Assembly: GCA_009780315.1 (NCBI GenBank)
Contig: WRAH01000002.1
Location: 124,001-188,000, forward strand
Reading direction: 5' to 3'
From: Defluviitaleaceae bacterium
GTDB lineage: Bacteria > Bacillota > Clostridia > Lachnospirales > WQUN01
Length of the DNA stretch: 64,000 nt
The notes beneath the pieces were generated by a model that was given only the letters and a program-made list of their open reading frames with translations, searched no databases and had not been told where the DNA came from. Shown here in pieces: positions 17,617-26,848 of the stretch. How positions within the stretch are numbered: position 1 is the first letter of the stretch; each line of letters opens with the position of its first letter. Position numbers and translations under genes: made by a program.

Positions 17617-19182
17617 TTAGAGTTTTTTTATTTTTAGCATGGCTTTAATCCCGAAAACCTCGGCGAAGAATTGCCCTTTGTCTGCAAAAGCCCATTGCTC
17701 AAGTGCCATATTGGCAGATGTGTTTATGGTGATGTTTAACATGCCGTCGGAGAGTTTAACATCTATATTATGACATTTTTGTGCGCGCCCCAAGTCTAAA
17801 GAATCTGCCAGACGCAGCATTGCCGCCAACTTTGAAACCCGTACCCGTGTACTTGCGTTAAGATTGGCATAACAAGGCTCTTTTAAATCAGGCACAGCTT
17901 CCCCAGAATGATAGCGGCATAGTAGTGCCACAATTTCAATTTCCCCATGGGTAAGCCCTACAATGTCAGACCTTCTGACCATTTCATATGAGATTTCATG
18001 ATGGTCTAAGGTGTTAATATATTCGCCAATGTCGTGTAAAAGTGCGGCGGCAGTTAACAGCAGTTTATCGCGCCCTCCAAGCCCGTGAAGCTTTTTGATT
18101 TTGTCATAAATCATAAGCGCGAAGTCACGCACTTGCTCAATATGAGGGATGTTTGCATGATATTTCAGTGCAATTTCTCTTGCAGAAAGTACTGTTCCCT
18201 TATCAAATCGTTTTTCAATGGCGGCAAATCGTTTTGGATATAACATTTCAAATAAAACAGCGTCACAAGGCAACATTCTGCTTGCGGTGATGGCTTTTGC
18301 ACTGGTGCAGTTTAGTAAATTTTGATATATACAAGCGGCAGGTAACAAGGACTCTGCAATGTCCCCATCTAAAGCATAGTCTGAGGCTATTTTATCGGTG
18401 GTTTTACGCTTTATTTTTTCGTAAAACTCGTCAAAGTCTTTTCTTGGAATATCAAAAAGCGGTACACCAAAAGGAGGTGTACCTTTGGAAATAACCAGTT
18501 TTGCAATCAACTCAATTTCAGGGCCGCTGACTATAAAGTGTTGGATTCCCTTAGGCAATTCATTGCGCAATTTATATGTGATTCCTGCCAAATATTCTTC
18601 CATTAAGCGGTAGAACTCTCGTGTAAACTCCTGTAAATCACCAAAGAGTTCACCCATACGAAGAGAACCTACACGAATATTCCAAGTACGTGCCATTTTG
18701 CCGTCAATAAATAGACTAACCCCCATACTTCCTGTGCCAATATACACGATAACTGCTGATTTTTTAAGAAAGTCCTCTGCATGGTGGGTAAGCAACTTGT
18801 AAATATGACGCTTTTCTTCCAAGTCATCAATGACTTGTACGTCAATGCCTGTTTTAATTTTTATCTGGTCAAGGATGAAGTCCATATTTTCTGCTTCACG
18901 CATGGCTGTGCCTGCCACAGTGTAGACATTGCGTACACCATAATCGCGGGAAACATGCAGGAAGTTTTTAATGACATCACAGGCTTGGTCTACTTTGTCA
19001 AAACTCATTTTCCCTTCAAAAAATGTTTCGCGCCCAAGACTTAAAGGGTACACCAGACTTTCTAAGTACTCTATTTTTTCAGAGTCTTTTTCAGTGGGTT
19101 GCTTTGGGGCTTGGGCAATGTGAAGACGCAGTTCATTTGAGCCAATGTCAATGACGGCAGCCGTTGGTGCTTTTTTAGGCAT
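17617..19182 (-). CDS. ppx: Ppx/GppA exopolyphosphatase with C-terminal HD domain
   Basis: Ppx/GppA phosphatases remove terminal phosphates from polyphosphate or convert pppGpp to ppGpp. The ASKHA-type phosphate loops are AVIDIGSNELRLHIA and VYIGTGSMGVSLFI. The C-terminal third is an HD domain with ALLHDIGEYINTLDHHE. The frame extends to 19275 inside fprA, but MPKKAPTAAVIDIGS (ATG 19182) is the natural start, overlapping the fprA stop by 8 bases; length 521. It precedes ppk. Confidence 0.92.
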   Translation of the reverse strand: MPKKAPTAAVIDIGSNELRLHIAQAPKQPTEKDSEKIEYLESLVYPLSLGRETFFEGKMSFDKVDQACDVIKNFLHVSRDYGVRNVYTVAGTAMREAENMDFILDQIKIKTGIDVQVIDDLEEKRHIYKLLTHHAEDFLKKSAVIVYIGTGSMGVSLFIDGKMARTWNIRVGSLRMGELFGDLQEFTREFYRLMEEYLAGITYKLRNELPKGIQHFIVSGPEIELIAKLVISKGTPPFGVPLFDIPRKDFDEFYEKIKRKTTDKIASDYALDGDIAESLLPAACIYQNLLNCTSAKAITASRMLPCDAVLFEMLYPKRFAAIEKRFDKGTVLSAREIALKYHANIPHIEQVRDFALMIYDKIKKLHGLGGRDKLLLTAAALLHDIGEYINTLDHHEISYEMVRRSDIVGLTHGEIEIVALLCRYHSGEAVPDLKEPCYANLNASTRVRVSKLAAMLRLADSLDLGRAQKCHNIDVKLSDGMLNITINTSANMALEQWAFADKGQFFAEVFGIKAMLKIKKL

Positions 19183-20380
19183 GTTTTTGCCAGCTCTCTT
19201 CAATCTCATGGGCAAGGGCGTTGATTTCCTCAAGCTTATCTGCTTTAACAGAAGATTTAATGCTGACTTCACCAATGAAATTTATGTTTTTGCATTTTTC
19301 AAATTTTTCACGCATTTGTTTTCCGCTGGTTGCTACCCATGAACCGTTTTCGATGAAAGCAATGGTACGGTTTTGAATATTGTGAGAGACTAGGTCGTTA
19401 ATTAAAGCTTCCATGGTGACAAAAATCCCTGCGTTGTAGGTTGGGGACGCGAAAACCAAATGGCTCCACTTAAAAGCCGCAGATATAATATCTGAAGCTG
19501 GTGTGACGGACACGTCAAACATCACTGTTTTGATACCTTTTTCCCATAGACGGCTGGCTAAAATTTCGGCGGCATTTTCTGTATTGCCATAGACAGATGC
19601 ATAAGCAATCATGACACCATTTTCCTCTGGTTCATAACTGCTCCATTTTAAATAGGGGTTTATGATTTCATTTAAGTTTTTTCTCCAAACAAAACCGTGA
19701 AGGGGGCAAATCATGGCTATGTCAAGCCCAGACGCTTTCTTTAAAAGTGATTGAACTTGCGCGCCGTATTTGCCTACTATATTTGTATAGTAACGCCTTG
19801 CTTCATCCAGATAGTCACGGGCAAAATCTACTTCATCTGCAAAAATTGCGCCATTTAACGCACCAAAGCTACCAAAACCATCTGCTGAAAAAAGTATCTT
19901 GCTTGTTGCGTCATAAGTGACCATGACCTCTGGCCAGTGAACCATTGGGGCGTTTACAAAATGTAAATGATGCTTGCCTGTTGTTAAGATGTCACCTTCT
20001 TTAACGATAAGTCTTTTTACACTTTCGTCAATATTAAAAAATTGCGACACAAAGGCTGATGATTTTTCATTTAACACCAAAGTCACATCTGGGTATTGGC
20101 GAAGTACATTGATAACTGCCGCACTGTGGTCTGGCTCAATATGCTGCATAATCAAGTAATCAAGGGTGCGTCCATTTAAGCCTTCTTCTAAATTTTCAAG
20201 AAGCCGCTCTTGTACAGCTTTATCAACGGTGTCAAATAAAACTGTTTTTTCGTCCAGCAATAAATAAGCGTTATATGACACACCATCGGGTACAGAATAT
20301 ACCCCTTCAAACATAGCAAGGCGGCGGTCATTTGCGCCAACCCATAAGAGATTTTCAGTAATTTTTTTTATATTATACAT
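19175..20380 (-). CDS. fprA: Flavodiiron protein FprA (O2/NO reductase)
   Basis: A type A flavoprotein of 401 residues. The metallo-beta-lactamase-like domain carries the diiron ligands: HIEPDHSAA (H-x-E-x-D-H), a further ligand region at PMVHWPEV and CPLHGFVW. The flavodoxin domain starts near residue 253 (IAYASVYGNTENAAE). In Clostridia such proteins reduce O2 to water with electrons from rubredoxin; a tiny rubredoxin gene lies directly upstream. GGAGG precedes the ATG by 10 bases. Confidence 0.95.
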   Translation of the reverse strand: MYNIKKITENLLWVGANDRRLAMFEGVYSVPDGVSYNAYLLLDEKTVLFDTVDKAVQERLLENLEEGLNGRTLDYLIMQHIEPDHSAAVINVLRQYPDVTLVLNEKSSAFVSQFFNIDESVKRLIVKEGDILTTGKHHLHFVNAPMVHWPEVMVTYDATSKILFSADGFGSFGALNGAIFADEVDFARDYLDEARRYYTNIVGKYGAQVQSLLKKASGLDIAMICPLHGFVWRKNLNEIINPYLKWSSYEPEENGVMIAYASVYGNTENAAEILASRLWEKGIKTVMFDVSVTPASDIISAAFKWSHLVFASPTYNAGIFVTMEALINDLVSHNIQNRTIAFIENGSWVATSGKQMREKFEKCKNINFIGEVSIKSSVKADKLEEINALAHEIEESWQKHA

Positions 20381-20408
20381 AGTTTAGTTTCCTCCAGTAA
20401 TTTAAGAA

Positions 20409-20433
20409 AGGGGGCTTTTAAAAGAAAGCCCCC
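20409..20433 (-). terminator. Hairpin between rubredoxin and fprA
   Basis: GGGGGCTTT and AAAGCCCCC form a 9-bp stem in the 60-base gap. On the minus strand it is followed only by TTTCTT, so it likely gives partial termination and lowers fprA relative to rubredoxin. Confidence 0.6.
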
Positions 20434-20440
20434 CAAGGAT

Positions 20441-20551
20441 TTACTTCTCTTCTTCAAAAACATCTGCGCCTAATCCACAAACCGGACATTCTTCTGGCGG
20501 GGTTTCGCCTTCATGAAGGTAGTCGCATGGTATGCATCTCCATTTTTTCAT
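20441..20551 (-). CDS. Miniature rubredoxin (36 residues)
   Basis: A gene too short for usual ORF cut-offs: MKKWRCIPCDYLHEG at the N-terminus and PPEECPVCGLGAD in the middle give two CxxC/CPxCG knuckles for one Fe(SCys)4 site. At 36 residues it is shorter than classical rubredoxin (about 52) and resembles the rubredoxin-like module of rubrerythrins. AAGGAG is 9 bases upstream of the ATG. It is immediately upstream of fprA and is the likely electron donor to it. Confidence 0.88.
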   Translation of the reverse strand: MKKWRCIPCDYLHEGETPPEECPVCGLGADVFEEEK

Positions 20552-20589
20552 GGCAATCGCTCCTTTGAATAAGATGTAAAAAATATATC

Positions 20590-21849
20590 CTACTTTGCAT
20601 AAGATTGCAAATGTTCTAGGATTTTGTCATATTCTTTTTTTATCCTATGATAATCCTCGATGACGCGGTTGGCTTCCCGATTGCCAATGTCTACGATTTC
20701 ATCATAGTGCTTTATGGTTAGGGCAACAATTTCTGTATCAATTTTACCTCGGTTTGCCATACCCTCTAATATGCTAATCGTTTTTTCCTTGGGAAATGCA
20801 GATTGATAACTGCGTGTGGCAGTCAATGCACTTAGGATATCTGCCACGCACATGATACGGTCTAACGGCTTTATGTTTTCACCTGAAATACCACGGGGAT
20901 AGCCTTTGCCATCTAATGTTTCATGGTGATTGATGGCGATAAATTTTACCTCTTCATCCACATTGCCATCTAAAATTTCTGCGGAAACCACAATATGATT
21001 ACGCATGATTTTCATATCCTCGTCACTTAACTTACTGCTTGTGCCTTCAAGAATATGAATAGGGGTGCTGATTTTTCCAATGTCATGTAGCAGTGCGCCT
21101 GTGCGGATTTTTTCAATCTCTACATCACTTGCCCCTGCCAGCTTTGCTAATTGTTCGGCAATACATGCCACTGAAATTGTATGAACCACTGTTTGACTGC
21201 TTCGGAAGTCTATTGTGTAGATTATCATTCTAATATAGTCTTCTACTTCTTCTTTGGTGAATGGTATTCCCCGCAAGATTTGATTATAGGCGGTGTCAGT
21301 TTCTATCTCCTTTACAAAAGTTTCAATGACAATGCCTGATTTATAAAATAAATCAATGGCTTCACTCTGGAACTGACTATCGCGCCTACGTTCCAACAGT
21401 CTGTGAAAAGCCCCAGTGTCCCGATTGAGCGTGTAATACATATCTGCGGTGTTTGCAATAGAAATGACTTGTGCCAAAAATGCATTTTGTGGGTCTATAT
21501 CATATACCGTGTCAAAGCGGGCGTGATGGTATAAAATCGCTGGGGCATATGCTTTAAGGGGTGAAAAGTATTTTATAAACAGATATCCATAAATAGAGTG
21601 GGGCCATATGTTATCTGCTTCAAATTGGTGCATGTTGTCAATTTCCTCTGTTTCATAAGCACCGATATCATGAAGCATTGCAAGCATTGAAATATCCCGC
21701 AATGCTTTTTTATCAAACGCTGGATGATTTTTTAGCATTCTGTAGACCAAATATGCAAGCCTTTTACCATGCCCAATGAGCCTTGGGTCAACATAATTCA
21801 ATGTGCGCTCCATGATGTCGATAATTTTTTCATTTGAAGATAGTTTCAT
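20590..21849 (-). CDS. Dual HD / HD-GYP domain protein (putative c-di-GMP phosphodiesterase)
   Basis: The N-terminal half holds one HD domain (HGKRLAYLVYRM, then AMLHDIGAYE). The C-terminal half is HD-GYP: ALLHDIGKIS, then the diagnostic HHETLDGKGYPRG and RIMCVADILSALTATRSY. HD-GYP enzymes hydrolyse cyclic di-GMP. No membrane or receiver domain is present, so it is cytoplasmic. ATG 21849 has GGGGG upstream and is chosen over an earlier ATG at 21891 (419 residues). Divergent from miaA. Confidence 0.85.
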   Translation of the reverse strand: MKLSSNEKIIDIMERTLNYVDPRLIGHGKRLAYLVYRMLKNHPAFDKKALRDISMLAMLHDIGAYETEEIDNMHQFEADNIWPHSIYGYLFIKYFSPLKAYAPAILYHHARFDTVYDIDPQNAFLAQVISIANTADMYYTLNRDTGAFHRLLERRRDSQFQSEAIDLFYKSGIVIETFVKEIETDTAYNQILRGIPFTKEEVEDYIRMIIYTIDFRSSQTVVHTISVACIAEQLAKLAGASDVEIEKIRTGALLHDIGKISTPIHILEGTSSKLSDEDMKIMRNHIVVSAEILDGNVDEEVKFIAINHHETLDGKGYPRGISGENIKPLDRIMCVADILSALTATRSYQSAFPKEKTISILEGMANRGKIDTEIVALTIKHYDEIVDIGNREANRVIEDYHRIKKEYDKILEHLQSYAK

Positions 21850-21927
21850 TGAGATAGTTCCCCCTAGAGCGTAAGTTATATTTGACATCATCTTATATGA
21901 GATTTACAATGTTTTCAAGGTGATTTT

Positions 21928-22827
21928 GTGACAAAGCTTAAAATAATTGCTGGTGCAACGGCCAGCGGGAAAACAAGTGCCGCCGTGCAGTTGGCGCAAA
22001 AGATTGATGGCGAGGTTGTTTCCGCAGATTCTATGCAGGTATACCGCCACATGAATATTGGCACAGCCAAACCAACAAAAGCAGAAATGGGGGGAATCCC
22101 TCATCATTTGCTTGATGTTGTTGACCCAAGCGAGCCTTTTTCTGTCGCTGAATATCAGACACTTGCTGTGGCTGCAATTAAAGATATTCAAGCCAGAGGA
22201 AAGACTGCAATTTTAGCTGGCGGCACAGGGTTTTACATTAACGCAGTGTTAAATGGCGTTGATTTTTCTACAGTAGTTCATGAAAATGAGTTTGCATTAC
22301 GAAAGCATTTTACGGAAGTTGCAAAGGAAAAAGGCGCGGAATATTTGCACAGTCTGCTTGCAGAAAAAGACCCTGTACACGCTGCAATCATTCACGCAAA
22401 CAATGTCAAACGTGTAGCCCGTGCCCTTGCATACTGTGAATCCACGGGAAAGCTTTTTTCCGAATACAATGCACGGCAAAAAACAAGACAACCATTATTT
22501 CATGCAGACTTCTATGTCATATCCATGCCTCGTGAAACTTTGTACAGCCGCATCAATGCCCGTACATTGGCTATGTTTGAAGGGGGCTTGGAAGGGGAAG
22601 TGCGCGGGCTTTTAAAACAAGGCTATCATGAAGCCCTTGCACCCATGCAAGGCATTGGATATAAGGAAGTCATAAAATTTTTGAAAAACGAATACACCAA
22701 AGACGAAACCATTTCTGCAATTCAACAATCCACCCGCAACTATGCTAAAAGGCAAGAAACATGGTTTCGCCACCAAGCACCAACAGCGCGGCTCATTTAT
22801 AAGGAGGATGTATTATGGCAGCAATAA
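21928..22827 (+). CDS. miaA: tRNA dimethylallyltransferase MiaA
   Basis: MiaA prenylates A37 of tRNAs reading UNN codons. The P-loop is AGATASGKT at residues 8-16; DSMQVYRHMNIGTAKP is the second signature; GIGYKEVIKFL and YAKRQETWFR close the C-terminus. 299 residues is typical. The start is GTG with AAGGTG five bases upstream. Its last 13 bases overlap the hfq start, an order common in Clostridia and many other bacteria. Confidence 0.96.
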   Translation: MTKLKIIAGATASGKTSAAVQLAQKIDGEVVSADSMQVYRHMNIGTAKPTKAEMGGIPHHLLDVVDPSEPFSVAEYQTLAVAAIKDIQARGKTAILAGGTGFYINAVLNGVDFSTVVHENEFALRKHFTEVAKEKGAEYLHSLLAEKDPVHAAIIHANNVKRVARALAYCESTGKLFSEYNARQKTRQPLFHADFYVISMPRETLYSRINARTLAMFEGGLEGEVRGLLKQGYHEALAPMQGIGYKEVIKFLKNEYTKDETISAIQQSTRNYAKRQETWFRHQAPTARLIYKEDVLWQQ

Positions 22828-23039
22828 CCCACAATTATCAGGACATGTTGTTAAGTTCGGTACGTAAGGCAAACATGCCAGTCACTATTTATCTTACCAG
22901 TGGTTTTCAACTGCGCGGAACCATTTGTGCATTTGATAACTATGTCATCATCATTGAATGTGATGAAAAGCAGCAAATGGTATATAAACATGCAATTTCT
23001 ACTGTTGTACCACTCAAATCTGTACTTGATTTTTCGTAA
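22815..23039 (+). CDS. hfq: RNA chaperone Hfq
   Basis: At 74 residues this is a minimal Hfq, lacking a long acidic tail. Sm1 covers PVTIYLTSGFQLRGTICAFD and Sm2 is the classical MVYKHAISTVVP. Hfq forms a hexameric ring for sRNA-mRNA pairing. Shine-Dalgarno AAGGAGG lies within the end of miaA. The same transcript probably continues into the PLP enzyme. Confidence 0.96.
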   Translation: MAAITHNYQDMLLSSVRKANMPVTIYLTSGFQLRGTICAFDNYVIIIECDEKQQMVYKHAISTVVPLKSVLDFS

Positions 23040-23055
23040 AAATATGGAGGAAAGT

Positions 23056-24330
23056 ATGTACTATGAATTTTTGCAAAGCCACATGGGAATCAACGCTCAA
23101 GTGGCTTCTTTTGTAGCTGAAACAGAAACCACTTTGAAAGAGAAATTTAATTCTTTAGATACTATAGCTGGTGTAAATCAACTGAAAATCTTACAAGCCA
23201 TGCAAGAGACACGCCTAAGTGATACACATTTTAATGGCTCTACAGGATATGGCTATCATGACGAGGGTAGAGAAGCCCTTGAAGCAATTTTTGCACATAT
23301 TTTTAAAGCCGAAGCGGCACTTGTGCGCCCACAGCTTATTTCCGGCACACATGCCCTTGCGACTGCTTTGTTTGGAAACTTGCGCCCGGGTGATACTTTA
23401 TTCTCTCCTGTGGGAAGTCCTTATGATACCCTTGAATCTGTCATTGGCATTCGTAATGCAACAGGTTCCCTTGCAGAATATGGTGTGATTTATCGCCAAG
23501 CCGACCTTACAAAAGACGGTCAATTTGATTATAACGCAATCCATGAAATACTTGACACAGCACCTAAAATGGTGACGATTCAACGCTCAAAAGGGTATTC
23601 ATGGCGGCCATCATTTACCGTTGCAGACATTCGAGGGTTAATTCAATGTATACGCACTCGTTCTCCGCATACAATAATTCTTGTAGACAACTGTTATGGG
23701 GAATTTGTGCAAACAGATGAACCCATAGAAGCTGACCTTATTGCTGGTTCGCTGATAAAAAACCCTGGGGGTGGTCTTGCGCCTGGGGGCGGATATGTTG
23801 TAGGTAAACAAAAATATGTAAATGGTGCGGCACATCGCTTAACTGCACCCGGATTGGGTGGTGCTGTTGGCCCAACGATGGGTATGACACGCACGTTAAT
23901 GCAGGGGCTTTTTCTTGCCCCGCAAACTGTTTGTGCCGCCATAAAAGGCGCGATTTTAGCGGCAGCCGTATTTTCACGGTTAGGTTTTGATGTAAACCCA
24001 CTGGTGGATGACCAACGCTCGGATATTGTACAAGCCATAAAATTAAAAAACCCTGAAAATGTATTGGCTTTCTGCCGCGGCATTCAAAAAGCTGCCCCTG
24101 TAGACAGCTTTGTAACCCCCGAACCTGCCCCTATGCCGGGCTATGCTCATGGCGTAATCATGGCAGGCGGCACATTTGTACAAGGCTCATCAATAGAACT
24201 GAGTGCAGATGCCCCTATGAGAGAACCTTATACTGTATATTTTCAAGGCGGTTTAACTGCCCCTCATTCATGTGCAGGTGTTGTTTATGCGTTGGATGAA
24301 CTTTATAAACAGGGGCGTATAACTTTGTAA
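23056..24330 (+). CDS. PLP-dependent methionine gamma-lyase-related protein (YnbB/aluminium-resistance family)
   Basis: A fold-type I PLP enzyme of 424 residues. SGTHALATALFGNLRPGD, the Asp/Cys segment ILVDNCYGEF, and the likely Schiff-base lysine in GSLIKNPGGGLAPGGGYV all match the family often annotated as methionine gamma-lyase or aluminium resistance protein. It usually follows miaA-hfq in Clostridia. Its real substrate is not established. GGAGG upstream selects ATG 23056; an open frame extending into hfq is an artefact. Confidence 0.88.
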   Translation: MYYEFLQSHMGINAQVASFVAETETTLKEKFNSLDTIAGVNQLKILQAMQETRLSDTHFNGSTGYGYHDEGREALEAIFAHIFKAEAALVRPQLISGTHALATALFGNLRPGDTLFSPVGSPYDTLESVIGIRNATGSLAEYGVIYRQADLTKDGQFDYNAIHEILDTAPKMVTIQRSKGYSWRPSFTVADIRGLIQCIRTRSPHTIILVDNCYGEFVQTDEPIEADLIAGSLIKNPGGGLAPGGGYVVGKQKYVNGAAHRLTAPGLGGAVGPTMGMTRTLMQGLFLAPQTVCAAIKGAILAAAVFSRLGFDVNPLVDDQRSDIVQAIKLKNPENVLAFCRGIQKAAPVDSFVTPEPAPMPGYAHGVIMAGGTFVQGSSIELSADAPMREPYTVYFQGGLTAPHSCAGVVYALDELYKQGRITL

Positions 24331-24344
24331 GAAAGAGGATTTTC

Positions 24345-25139
24345 ATGAAGCCGATATTTGCAATGATTTTAATGCTTTCCGTAGTTTTACTCAACATAAT
24401 AACAGTGCAGGGGAGTGGGGTTTTGTGGCTAGTCAACAAAGATAATCCACTGCCCGCTGACTTTCATCCTGTGGATTTGGTAGAATATCGCCATGTAAAA
24501 CTCAGTCAACCTGCAAAAGACGCATTTATCAAAATGTTATCTGCCATGGAATCTGAAGGCGTAACAGGGCTTCGTCTACAAAGTGCGTACCGCACACATG
24601 AACACCAAAGTACAATTTTTAATCGAAAAGTAGCAAGTTTAACTGCTCAAGGCAAAGCCTACGAAATAGCCATTGAAGAAGCGTCGCACACAGTGCAACC
24701 TCCAGGTGCAAGTGAACATCAGCTAGGATTAGCCCTTGATGTTAGTATAAACGGTGAGCTTTCTCAAAAATTTGCTGATACGCCAGCGGGACAATGGCTG
24801 GAAGAAAACTGCCATCGATTCGGTTTTATCATTCGTTATCCGCTTACAAAAACAGAAATAACAAATATCGTGTATGAGCCATGGCATTTACGCTATATCG
24901 GTATCCCTCATGCCACAATCCTATACGAAGAAAATCTGACACTGGAAGAATACCATCACTACCTATCTAGTATTTTCATGTATATTGTATGGGGTGATTC
25001 AGATGACTACTATCTCATCAGCTATTCCGATGTTTTTCCAGACAATCTCGATGTTGATGCAGAAGTTTTTGAAACCCACCCGCAAAGCGGCTATGGGTAT
25101 GTTATAATACAGCATAAAATACAAGATACAGAAATTTAG
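24345..25139 (+). CDS. D,D-carboxypeptidase, VanY family (peptidase M15B)
   Basis: An exported 264-residue Zn peptidase acting on peptidoglycan stem peptides. An N-terminal hydrophobic helix (FAMILMLSVVLLNIITV) serves as signal or anchor. Catalytic motifs: SAYRTHEHQ, SEHQLGLALDVS (Zn ligands H and D) and EPWHLRYIG (E and H). About 60 residues after the peptidase core have no recognised domain. Gap to the preceding gene is 14 bases, so it is co-transcribed with the hfq block. Confidence 0.88.
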   Translation: MKPIFAMILMLSVVLLNIITVQGSGVLWLVNKDNPLPADFHPVDLVEYRHVKLSQPAKDAFIKMLSAMESEGVTGLRLQSAYRTHEHQSTIFNRKVASLTAQGKAYEIAIEEASHTVQPPGASEHQLGLALDVSINGELSQKFADTPAGQWLEENCHRFGFIIRYPLTKTEITNIVYEPWHLRYIGIPHATILYEENLTLEEYHHYLSSIFMYIVWGDSDDYYLISYSDVFPDNLDVDAEVFETHPQSGYGYVIIQHKIQDTEI

Positions 25140-25150
25140 GAGGAACGAAA

Positions 25151-25588
25151 ATGGAACTTGATATCCGCAAAGAAGCAATAAAATTGTTTAACGAAACATG
25201 GGACTTGTTTGACAAGCCTGAACGCACGGAAGAAGAAGATATCACAATGCTTCACAAAGTCCACACCAGTCGTTATCTATGGGGGCTTGTAGGGGAGCCT
25301 GTAAATTTTGCACGAGGTGAGTGGCAAGTATCACGGGCCTATGCACTTTTAAAAATGGGTGCGCCAGCATGGTTACATGCCCAATCATCCCTTAAATTTG
25401 CCGAAGAAAATAATCTTGGCGCATTAGATTTAGCTTTCGGGCATGAATCTTGTGCAAGGGCTTTGGCTATACTTGGCGAAAAAGAAAGTGCTGCCAACCA
25501 CATACAAAAGGCTTTATCTGCCGCCGAAAAACTAGAAAAAGGCGATAGAGATTATGCGGAAAGGGAAATAAAAAATATTACGCTTTAG
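25151..25588 (+). CDS. Conserved hypothetical helical protein
   Basis: This 145-residue soluble protein is alpha-helical with TPR-like periodicity (RALAILGEKESAANHIQKAL near the C-terminus). No catalytic motif or family name is recognised. It begins 11 bases after vanY with a GAGG ribosome site. Its stop codon overlaps the convergent VWA gene by four bases, leaving no room for a terminator. Confidence 0.7.
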   Translation: MELDIRKEAIKLFNETWDLFDKPERTEEEDITMLHKVHTSRYLWGLVGEPVNFARGEWQVSRAYALLKMGAPAWLHAQSSLKFAEENNLGALDLAFGHESCARALAILGEKESAANHIQKALSAAEKLEKGDRDYAEREIKNITL

Positions 25589-26844
25589 GCAATATACTTC
25601 AAATGTATTTGCACATTTTCAAACGTAACTGATATTTCAGAACCGATACTTATTGAAATTCCCTTCTCCGCGTCCTGCTGTAGAAAATCCTTTGTCAATT
25701 TAATTTGCGGATTTTTACACCTAATAAAAAGCTTTGGCAAGTGCGAAGGCGATTTAGGACAGGGGAGAAGTTTTACATAATCAAATGCAGGTGCATAATC
25801 ATCACCCACAAGCCTAAGTAGTGTGGTTTTTTTTCCATATTCAATTAAATTGCGATGTATAAGTGGTTTAGCTTCACGATTTTCAATATGGATTACATCA
25901 ATGAAAAGCCGCCCGGTAAAAACCCGTCTTGGTTTTACCCAAAGGCGTATCAAAATTGCCAATAAGAACACACCCAAGCCAATGCCTAAAAGCCATAAAT
26001 GCCCGTTTGTATAGGTTGGTTCTGGTAATATTTCCTCAACCATAAACATTGGCTCTGGGGTAGGGTAGGGTGTTGGCGGTGGTGTTGGCAAGGGTTGTAT
26101 GTCCTCAATCAATGCTTCTGGCGGTGCAGAAATCATTGCGGCAAAGATGGCGCGCATGATTTCAGGCAGGTCTTCTGCATTGGCCGTTTCAAATGTTAAT
26201 CCGCCTGTTGCGTCTGCAATTTCTCGTATGTACTCAATATCTAAATTGCCGTCAAAGTTAAGTCCAATGGTGTAAATAGGAAAGCCATAGGTTTGTGATA
26301 TTAAAATAGCGGTTTCTACGTCTTCTTGTGCCATTGCATTTGACCGTGAGCTGTTTGGGTTGACATTCAAATTACCGTCGGTAAAAAAAATGATGACAGA
26401 TTGACGGTCTTCTTCAAAGCCCTCCTGTAATATCCTTACTGCTTCAATCAATCCAAGTCCATGGTCTGTCCATGAAGCATATTCTAATTCATCAATGAAA
26501 TAGCGAAAAGACGCTCTATCCTCTTGTCCGTAAATCACCTCCAATTCACGACTGCGTTCCACTTGTCCTGCATATGCGACGACACCCACACGGTCACGCC
26601 CATCTGTTAACATTTCGATAAATAAATTCATTGCATCACGAGAAATTCTGTCAGGGTCAGCCGTGCGCATAGAGCGGCTGACATCTAACACCAGTACTGC
26701 ATCAATTGGGATAAGCTCATATGTAAAATCGTTTTCATCTGCAAGGACTGCTTTTCTGCCAAGAAACAAAAGTCCAAGTACGATTATTGCAAGCAATCCC
26801 GCAGACAATAATCGTACTATCCATCGCAAAAATGGGTCAACCAT
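25585..26844 (-). CDS. Membrane-anchored von Willebrand factor A domain protein
   Basis: Layout of the 419 residues: TM helix 11-29; VWA domain about 45-235 with MIDAS motif DVSRSM (D54, S56, S58) and TDGNLN; Pro/Thr-rich linker (PTPPPTPYPTPEP) 247-265; second TM about 279-301; then a 115-residue cytoplasmic beta-rich domain of unknown type. The VWA domain would be outside the cell. Function unknown; such proteins often bind ligands in a metal-dependent way. It follows the methyltransferase by 4 bases. Confidence 0.82.
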   Translation of the reverse strand: MVDPFLRWIVRLLSAGLLAIIVLGLLFLGRKAVLADENDFTYELIPIDAVLVLDVSRSMRTADPDRISRDAMNLFIEMLTDGRDRVGVVAYAGQVERSRELEVIYGQEDRASFRYFIDELEYASWTDHGLGLIEAVRILQEGFEEDRQSVIIFFTDGNLNVNPNSSRSNAMAQEDVETAILISQTYGFPIYTIGLNFDGNLDIEYIREIADATGGLTFETANAEDLPEIMRAIFAAMISAPPEALIEDIQPLPTPPPTPYPTPEPMFMVEEILPEPTYTNGHLWLLGIGLGVFLLAILIRLWVKPRRVFTGRLFIDVIHIENREAKPLIHRNLIEYGKKTTLLRLVGDDYAPAFDYVKLLPCPKSPSHLPKLFIRCKNPQIKLTKDFLQQDAEKGISISIGSEISVTFENVQIHLKYIA

Positions 26845-26848
26845 TTCA

